Below are positions 57,262-64,000 of a stretch of 64,000 nucleotides of DNA, piece by piece. Below the pieces are notes generated by a model. The model did not search any database. It saw nothing but the letters and a program-made list of their open reading frames with translations, and was not told the origin of the DNA. The position numbers were made by a program, and so were the translations under genes. The first letter of the stretch is position 1, and the number at the start of each line of letters is the position of its first letter. This stretch comes from Sphagnum compactum (taxonomy: Eukaryota; Bryophyta; Sphagnopsida; Sphagnales): positions 12,152,001 to 12,216,000 of the forward strand of contig OZ234501.1 of assembly GCA_965153455.1 (NCBI GenBank). The letters run 5' to 3'.

Positions 57262-58636
57262 ATGGAGGAAAACCAGAAGGTGACAGACCCAAGTGATAGT
57301 CCTAGTAGATTCGAGTCCGTATTGAAGATTCAAGGACACGTGAACTACGTCTCAGCTCCACCTCAACTTTGCATTCGACCAGGGGAACTCGAAGAAACAA
57401 CCAGCACAAGAACGGCAGTCACATTCTACGGATCAGCTCCACCTGAGTTGTGGACTGAAGTTCTGCCAACGGATCATGATGTGCAAGAGATCAGTCAATG
57501 TGAGAATAATTCAATTCAGGGCGCAGACATCAATTCTGATCTTCAACTGCCGCATATAGATCCGTCGGAGCTTCAGATAGGTGAGATGATCGCAGAAGGG
57601 GGTCAGGCGGAGGTTTATATGGCCGTGTGGATCCCTAGCTCTTGTCCAGTTGTCGTGAAGCGATTCAAACCACAAGCAGGAGTAGACTTGCGGCAATTGC
57701 AGAGGCGGCTGAAGAAAGTGAAGAAGTACGAAGAAAAGCGGCCGCATCGTAGTTTGCGAATTTGCAAAATCTTGGGTGTGTCGATTGATCAGGATGACGG
57801 GATCCTGTCAATCGTGATGGAACGCATGGCTGGCGATCTGCGAAATGTCATTGACTCGCGTACTGGGCCAGCAGATCTTAAGTTGGCAGGGATGCCGTTT
57901 TTCTACAATACAGCTGTAAGACTGATGTTGAGCATCGCAAGTGGAATGGAGGATTTGCACGAGTGTGGATTGATGCATAGAGATCTCAAGGCATCTAATG
58001 TCCTTGTTGAGCTAGACGATGGCAGCAGGACTGAAACCCTGGAGGATGATCAGTGGCCTGCCTTTGAAGACAAAACTCAGGAATTGGCGTTCAAGGTAGA
58101 CTTTTCGAATCTTAAAACAAAAATCGGGGACTACGAAAGCTCTGAGAGCGTCGTTGGAACGGGCTTTTGGAGAGCACCAGAAATCCTGGAAGCATTAAAA
58201 AGCAATGTGAAACGGCCCAAGTTTTCAGCCAAAGCAGATGTCTATAGCTTTGGGATGGTGTGTTATGAGATCCTCACTGGACACCATCCTTTTGATGGAC
58301 ATCCCAGATCCAACTATGATCTTGTACTCAGGACAACGACCAGAGCTTCCCCCGTTCGTGAACGAAGGCATGAGCAGTCTATTGCACATGTGTTGGGAGG
58401 CAGATCCAGTAAAACGCCCTGATTGGTTTGACATCAAATGCTATCTGAAGAGCTTACGAGATCACAATGATCGAGAATTCATTGGAAGCAGATTCCCAAC
58501 ATTGGCTGAGTTTGTAGTATTAAATACATGCGTCTGTGCCATCAGCGAACCCACTTCTTCGGTTTTGCCTGTGGATTTAGGGTTTAGGGTTTGCAAGAAA
58601 ATTGCAGGAAAACTTTATTCAATTTTCAAGTCATAG
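57262..58636 (+). pseudogene. Protein Ser/Thr kinase gene, frameshifted in the last subdomains
   Basis: The first frame (57262-58422) carries a kinase domain from about residue 108. It has a glycine loop IAEGGQAEVY (first Gly replaced by Ala), the ATP-binding Lys in VVVKRFKP, a hinge near VMERMAGDL, the catalytic HRDLKASNVLV, DYE where DFG is usual, GTGFWRAPEIL and DVYSFGMVCYEILTGHHPF. At about 58316-58332 the frame shifts by one base. The rest (SGQRPELPPFVNEGMSSLLH, MCWEADPVKRPDWF) continues in the next frame to 58636. The N terminus has the twin phrases YVSAPPQL and YGSAPPEL. The type is a plant TKL-like soluble kinase. The last ~20 residues (from VDLGFRV) are encoded by the inverted arm, not the kinase. 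An acceptor-like TCTAGCAG just before the ATG suggests a leader intron. A single indel means recent inactivation or an assembly error. Confidence 0.8.
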
Positions 58637-59092
58637 GGAAACTCAGCCCGTAGGGATATTGGTGGGACCATGCACAGGGACTTTCCTTGCATGTTTCTGG
58701 TAGGGACTTTTCAAGGTTTTTTTGAGTTTTCCAACTCATGTCCCAAAGGGACTTTGCATGGATTTCATTGACAGTTCTTGATCATTTATTGTCATTATTA
58801 ATTGGAAATTTCTAAGGATTATTTGCAGGGATTTTTCCAGATTATGCCTAATGGAATTCAAAGTGATTTCCTTGTCTACCCTCACAGGATATTAATTATT
58901 GACAACACAAGCAAACTACCAAGAATCTAAAACTGCATTTTTAGAATTTTGGAATTCAATCCAAATCTTTTATTACAAACTCACAAATGATCATCGATGT
59001 CAAATCTCACATGCATGTCAGCAAGGCCAGTACAAAAACCTTAGTCTGACATATCGCCTGCACAAACATTAGGATTGTAACAGGAGATCTGC

Positions 59093-60233
59093 AAACAACT
59101 TCAACAGCAATGCTGCACAAATCTGAAAAGCTGAAGTCACTAGAAGTACAAAACTAAATTCTGTCACTGAACTTCAAGTGGCTCCTCTCAACATTCTGGA
59201 CCTCAATGGACCTACTAATCCTCTCATGTGTACATTAACTACTAGGTCTCACACCCAAGTCATTCAATCTTTCCATCATCAAATTCACTCTTACAGACCT
59301 TTGAATTGAATAGTCTTCCATATCCCTTCTGGCCAGAGATGTTCATCACTCCAAATGGGGGCCCCTACACATCATCGTGTTCTCAAAACTAGTAAAGAGC
59401 AAAGAACCATTCTCAAACCTGTTAAAGATCTAACATTTGCAAAGAACCACCTAAACATATAAACCAACCCAAGAGCTTCAACTAACTTCAAAACTAGAAT
59501 TCCAAACGATGAGCCGTACTTGAGCTTCTTCAATAGACTACAACCCACTACCTTCCAAACATTCTGTAATCCATGAAACCCCCAAAACCCTTCTTTTGAG
59601 CCTATTACCAACTCTGCACCTAACATCAAGAGCAGCTCCCATACATTCAAACATCGTAAATCTAATAACTTGGCACTCGTGAAATTGACGGGACATTCAC
59701 AAGGACATGAACATTAGAACACATGACATAACAATTCTGGAGTAGAGTAGACTAATCCTTCAGAATAATCAATGAACAACTTTACCTAGGAAATCATAAC
59801 AAGGTGGTTTCAATGAGCCCATTGGTCTTCTTTCTTTCTAGCTTTGCCCCAGAAAACAACCTGGGAACACAACATACCAAAAAAAACTATTGAAGACAAA
59901 AAAAAAGTGCACTTGAAGAAAATATTGCCAGTAAAACAACAACACACGTAGAAAATCTAGATCTATATTGTAAGTGAAATTTTTCTTACAAGGCTCTTTT
60001 TGATGGAACCCACTTTCGTGTAGTTTGCATTTGTACATGCCCAACTTGTAGAAGCCGAAGCATTAGCTTCACAAATTAGGATAGAGACATAGTGCAACAA
60101 GCTGCAACACAACATAAAACATAGCTTGAATCTACTCACAATTTGAGGCTTAGAAGGCAATGTTCTTACAGGGCCTCCAGCAACCCCCCTTATACTACTT
60201 GCATAGCCAGCATTGTCACCTTGTGTGTGGTTT
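59093..60233. other. Gene-free spacer
   Basis: Minus-strand frames at 59372-59650 and 59838-60160 have no recognised motif. The latter could be exons of the repeated-exon gene, but I cannot show it. Confidence 0.35.
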
Positions 60234-60570
60234 GCAAGAACCTTCCCTAGAGGCCTTCAGGCTAGGGGTTCATAAGAGTGTTGCGAAAGTTGTTTTGTCT
60301 GTTGATGCAATTCCATCTCTTGGCTAGAATGTAGTTCAAAAAACTTAGAAGATTCCTCTGTAGCGTTGGGGTCCCCTGTTCTTTGATGTGGGGCAGGAGG
60401 TCAGTGATCACTTAACAATGAATAACCCATTACAACAATTAAGGTTGGGTTCTGAACCAGATTAGTTGCAAGAAGCTTACCTAAAGGCTTCAAGGTTCTG
60501 GGTTCATAAGAATATCGCCCATGTTGTTCTCTCTGTTGATGCAACTCTATCTTCTTCTAGCTAGAGTGCT
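60234..60570 (-). repeat. Two exon-like repeats of a Gln/His-rich segment
   Basis: Two ~100-bp stretches (60234-60333 and 60468-60570) about 235 bases apart read on the minus strand as MELHQQTKQLSQHSYEP and IELHQQREQHGRYSYEP, followed by LKPLGK or a decayed version. Each contains at least one stop in its best frame. They lie downstream of the four-unit array and may belong to the same transcript. Confidence 0.45.
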
Positions 60571-60739
60571 GCTGAATAACAAAGATTGTGAAAACAATAA
60601 AAAAGTTACAAACAAAAACATTATTGTTGTTGTAGTATAACAAAAGATTGAATGAAATGTTGGAAGATTCATTTGCAATGTTGAGACATAAACATAGAGA
60701 TTTTTAAACATGTATCTATAGCACAAGTTGATATTGTAC

Positions 60740-61425
60740 CTTGTCTTGGCTTGCCATGTTCTTAAAATTTGACATCCTTGTAGGTTCTGAACCTTTTCTT
60801 TTGGCTACAACAAGTTGGCTATTGTTGGTTGATTGTTGTCACAATCTACAAAGTGTCAAAAGGTAACACTTAGTTTTCATGAGTGCTGATATATGACTTT
60901 AAACTCCAGATACATTTATAACATGTTTGACATACCTTGTTGTCTCTGCTTGCTTTGTTATTAGAAGCTGATGTCTTTGTAGGTTCCAAAGTTGCCCTTT
61001 CGGTGACAACAAACTGGCTATTGGTTGATGATGATACAAGCTACAAAAGATAAGCAATGAACAACCCATGTGCATGGATGACAATACAAAATTTTAAATT
61101 TTAGATCTATCAATAGCACAAGCTTCACTTACATTGTCTTTTCTTGCTTTGTTAAAAGCTGATGTCTTCACAAGTTCCAAAGCGGGCCCTTTTGGTGACA
61201 ATAAGCTAGTTATTGCTTAATGTTGTTGCAAACTACAAAACATCAGTAGTTTAAAATCCATCTACATGTGTGAATCCATAATTTCAAACTAAACACCTAA
61301 TTTAACACAAACTTTGAACTTGCCTTGTTTTTGCCCACCTTGTTGTTAGAAGTTAATGTCTTTGTGGGTTCAAAAGTTGTCCTTTTACTAAGAATAATAT
61401 GGCTTTTGGTTGATGATGTTGCCAC
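60740..61425 (-). other. Array of four exon-like units with 193-bp spacing
   Basis: Units (minus) at 61425-61324, 61232-61133, 61040-60936 and 60845-60740 start after an AG and end before a donor (GCAAGT, GTAAGT, GTATGT, GTACAA). Starts are 193, 192 and 195 bases apart. Each encodes a version of SSTNSQ.VVTKRATLEPTKT followed by S..NNKAS.DNK. Unit 2 has lost its frame. The segment is Ser/Thr/Lys-rich and I do not recognise the protein. Conserved splice ends and similar peptide suggest tandemly duplicated exons of a gene on this strand; its other exons were not found. Confidence 0.5.
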
Positions 61426-62796
61426 CTAGAAAACATCAATGGTTAAAGAGGGTCTAAGAAAATAAGAAAGCCTCCTTGACATCAAAATATGAAACAACAA
61501 ATGTGATAGGATCCAATAAATGTGAAATCTGTGCTCAGGGAGTCAGGAAGTGCTGGCAACACCTATCTTGGAAGATGCACAAATTGCATAAAAATTTCCA
61601 TATTGAGTCTTTTCAACGGCTGGCAATAATGTGTTAAAGACTGGCGACATCCATGAAATGAAAAAGGAAGCATTCTATCAGCACAAATATAGCACTACTT
61701 TGCAGCTAGATCCATAATCTACACTGAAAGGTTGTGCAACCATCTTTGGATTGCAGCAACCCACGCTGACCACTGAATTCATCAGCTAAAACTGTCTCAT
61801 CCTTACTAGATTGCCACCCAACACTGTCCAAAATAATCAAGTCATGCACAGGGAAACATGCACAAATATTCACACCATTTTATTTTTTGAGGGCCAAGTT
61901 TGATCCAAACTGAACTCAATAACCTGTGAAGTAATTCTTAATGTGCTCTGACCTCTATCAAACTACATGTGCCAAAGACTCCAATGGGTGTGGCAATTCC
62001 TTGCAACCTTTGAGATCACCATTGAAAACAATGGCTCAAATGTGCTCCAGGGCCAGACTTTCACCACAACAATATAGGTGTTCTCACCTTGCAAATGCTA
62101 AACCAAGGAAGACTATTGCTGAAATAAGGGTTGCAAGACATTGCCAAAGATGCAAATGGAAACAGAAAAACAGATTATGAACAGTTACTGATCATCCTTA
62201 TAGCGTGCACATAGAAAAGGGAAGAAGCCTATTGGCAAATTGTTTTAGTGCAAGCACCCGCATTTCAATCCTAAACAATTCCCTCAAAACACATCTCCAG
62301 AGTCTCTCCTATTACTCTGTTGCTCAACAACATACAAATTGAGTTCTAGAGGTGAGCTCCACTGCAAAGCATTTCCAACTCAAGGCAAATTGGTGACAGA
62401 GAAGCAGGAACTGCTGATATTCCAGCACCACTGCAAGAACACCAACTGGAATCTTACAAGTCTGGTAAGCACTAAGTTTGTGTATAGTAATGCTTTCTAT
62501 CGATTATACTGCCTTTTCCTTAACTGCAGTATCAGCTCAAATCGACCCATTGAGTCTCTGCTGAAGAACCCACAATCCACCCATTTGCACCTGCAGCGTA
62601 GTACATGAGGAAGAAACAAACCATTTTTCACTCCTCTTTGCAACCATAGTTCAATGACAGAGCTATGGAAACAATTATGCCTCTCAACTGAGCTAACTGA
62701 TGTACTAACAATCCATAAAGAGTCCTGATCAATCACATCCATATTCACTACAGAATCAAGTCAATGTGCAGCAATATAGCTCCAGTTCACCTGTAG
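61426..62796. other. Spacer downstream of the vacuolar sorting receptor gene
   Basis: Probably includes the 3' UTR of the receptor gene next to 62796. No other coding sequence was recognised. Confidence 0.4.
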
Positions 62797-63568
62797 TTAC
62801 GCCTCTTCTTGCAGGTGATGATTGATGTCATTTGAGCTATCCAAGGGCATATACTGTGCCATTATTGCCCTTATCTCTGAGTCCATGTATGACTATTATC
62901 CCCACATTCCAAACCCCACTCCCACATCAGTCAGAAAAGATTGTCAAGAACTTTCATGAAAAACCCCTAAAGTGGCTCATCCCCCCAGAGAGACACTTCA
63001 CAATAAGGTTGCACCCTCCAACACACACCTTGAAATGGACAACCAAAATTGCAAAAAATGTGGTAGGAACCCTGTCTACCTATACAATTCCTAGTGTCAT
63101 AAAACAATGTAGCTAAAATTTTACATATGGAACCAGAGTCATCATACACTACAAACAAAAGAGCAGATTGAATGCATACCCGGAGTCGATACTTGTAGAT
63201 GACATAACCACCTACTGCAAGCACAGCCATACCAGCAAGAACAATGAAAGACACCACCCATCCAACTCTAGATTGTTGGCTCTCAATTTTACCTGCACAG
63301 AATTTCAGATTTCCCAAAAGAATTCACTTGTAAATCACACTGAATGAATCACTTGGATTTCCTGAAAACATAGTCACAGTTGCTATCAAATGTGAAATCA
63401 TTACAAGTACGTTTGTACACAAAGATATCAACTTACTTATACAGGTGTCATGTTCTCTCATGTAGAGGAGGTCATCACTTGAGCAATGGCAATCATAGCC
63501 GCCCCATGTGTTGTCACAGTGGCAGTCTGCACACTGACATTTTGTCCTTTCTTTGCACTCATCAATAT
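62797..63568 (-). CDS. VSR: Vacuolar sorting receptor, last three coding exons (5' part outside the window)
   Basis: Exon 63568-63437 encodes a calcium-binding EGF-like repeat ([44 protein letters not shown]). Exon 63292-63180 encodes the membrane span ([20 protein letters not shown], then YKYRLR). Exon 62892-62797 encodes the cytosolic tail [20 protein letters not shown], then [11 protein letters not shown] and TAA. Phases agree and all borders are GT-AG. The receptor binds soluble vacuolar cargo in the Golgi or trans-Golgi with its luminal PA and EGF domains and recycles through compartments; the YMPL motif in the tail binds the mu subunit of AP adaptors. The protein is normally ~620 aa, so about 500 residues (signal peptide, PA domain, earlier EGF repeats) lie beyond 64000. 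The tail after YMPL is unusual in sequence. No disruption seen. Confidence 0.92.
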
Positions 63569-64000
63569 CTGCAGACAGAAAAAATGGTTCTTGAATCTCC
63601 TGTCATTACTCTGCTCTCAACCAGTGTTCTCAGGACAAACATAAAGCTAAACTTGGCTACACATCTTGGCAATAAAATAGCCACTGAACAGATGTGAACC
63701 AACTGCGAAAACACAGACAATGCCTGGCCCACAATTTTCTACAAATGGAAGGATGTGACTGTTCAAGCTGTGAGATAACACTTATTTAGAAAGGTACCAA
63801 TTTTCCATAGGTTTCTAACCCTATTACGCTACTGCAGATTTCTTTAGGGAGGTTATTTACATCAGAAAGATTACTTCAAACATGATGATTAGGTGAACTA
63901 GAAAAAGACATTAAGACCCAACTCACTAGTAAGGCATGTTCTAAATGAACACTAATAATGTGTTCAACATGAATGGAAGTCACACAGTGTTGAGTGGATT
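63569..64000 (-). other. Intron of the vacuolar sorting receptor gene
   Basis: Starts upstream of the EGF exon acceptor (CTGTCTGCAG) and reaches the window edge. No further exon was recognised in it. Confidence 0.6.

Larger units (their letters stand above)
55795..59092. mobile_element. 3.3-kb inverted-repeat element enclosing a protein kinase gene
   Basis: The left arm (about 55795-56310) is an inverted copy of the right arm (about 58595-59092). Matching blocks, right arm against the complement of the left, include 'gacatgcatgtgagatttga', 'attgacaacacaag', 'ttttagaattttggaatt', 'gggatttttccagattatgc', 'ttccaactcatgtccc' and 'attcaattttcaag'. The arms are about 75-80% alike, with several indels, and neither border shows a clear target duplication. 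The kinase frame lies inside and its last ~20 codons run into the right arm. Long TIRs enclosing a gene fragment are typical of Mutator-like elements that captured host DNA (Pack-MULEs). A local inverted duplication is the alternative. Confidence 0.6.

Noticed and set aside
59372-59650. 92-codon minus-strand frame
   Set aside because: No motif, no splice context and no match to a known family by eye; likely a chance frame.

Overview
The window is nuclear DNA of a land plant: AT-rich, spliceosomal introns with GT-AG borders, a vacuolar sorting receptor gene, an F-box/kelch-type gene, plant-type TTTAGGG runs, and wide gene-poor stretches filled with decayed transposons. A large repeat-rich genome (fern, lycophyte, gymnosperm or similar) fits better than a compact flowering-plant genome, but nothing here fixes the lineage.

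Layout. 0-2.6 kb: an F-box/kelch-like gene with a 5' leader intron, broken by stops and frameshifts. 2.6-5.8 kb: small tandem repeats, a tRNA-derived SINE, a 35-nt U2 snRNA fragment flanked by an 11-bp direct repeat, and a Tourist-like MITE. 7.4-13.8 kb: two dead hAT-type transposase genes, both minus strand. 15.7 kb: a 134-bp sequence that folds into a three-way junction on a perfect 19-bp stem. 19.3-21.7 kb: a 2.4-kb repeat whose second copy lies at 52.0-54.5 kb. 22.7-24.9 kb: a third hAT transposase, interrupted by a TIR element. 27.0-34.9 kb: a patchy segmental duplication, a foldback element and a possible Mutator-like element.

34.9-38.7 kb holds the best-preserved complete gene, on the minus strand. 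Five exons encode a protein with two DEK_C-like modules on duplicated exon pairs, a Lys/Glu-rich linker and a membrane segment. A TAG stop separates it, in the same frame, from a further 524-codon open frame. 39.9-40.7 kb: a 724-bp non-autonomous Helitron inserted in a 155-bp tandem repeat. 44.9-46.4 kb: Ty3/gypsy RNase H-integrase remnant. 46.8-47.9 kb: a fourth hAT transposase. 55.8-59.1 kb: a frameshifted protein kinase gene lying between ~500-bp inverted repeats, which looks like gene capture. 60.2-61.4 kb (minus): regular exon-like duplications, including four 193-bp exon-plus-intron units. 62.8-64 kb (minus): the last three coding exons of a vacuolar sorting receptor.

The genes form no operon or pathway. 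The host genes are the DEK_C-like/membrane gene and the vacuolar sorting receptor; the F-box and kinase genes look inactivated, and most of the rest is mobile-element debris. Translations and alignments were made by eye; identities and outer borders of old repeats are approximate.
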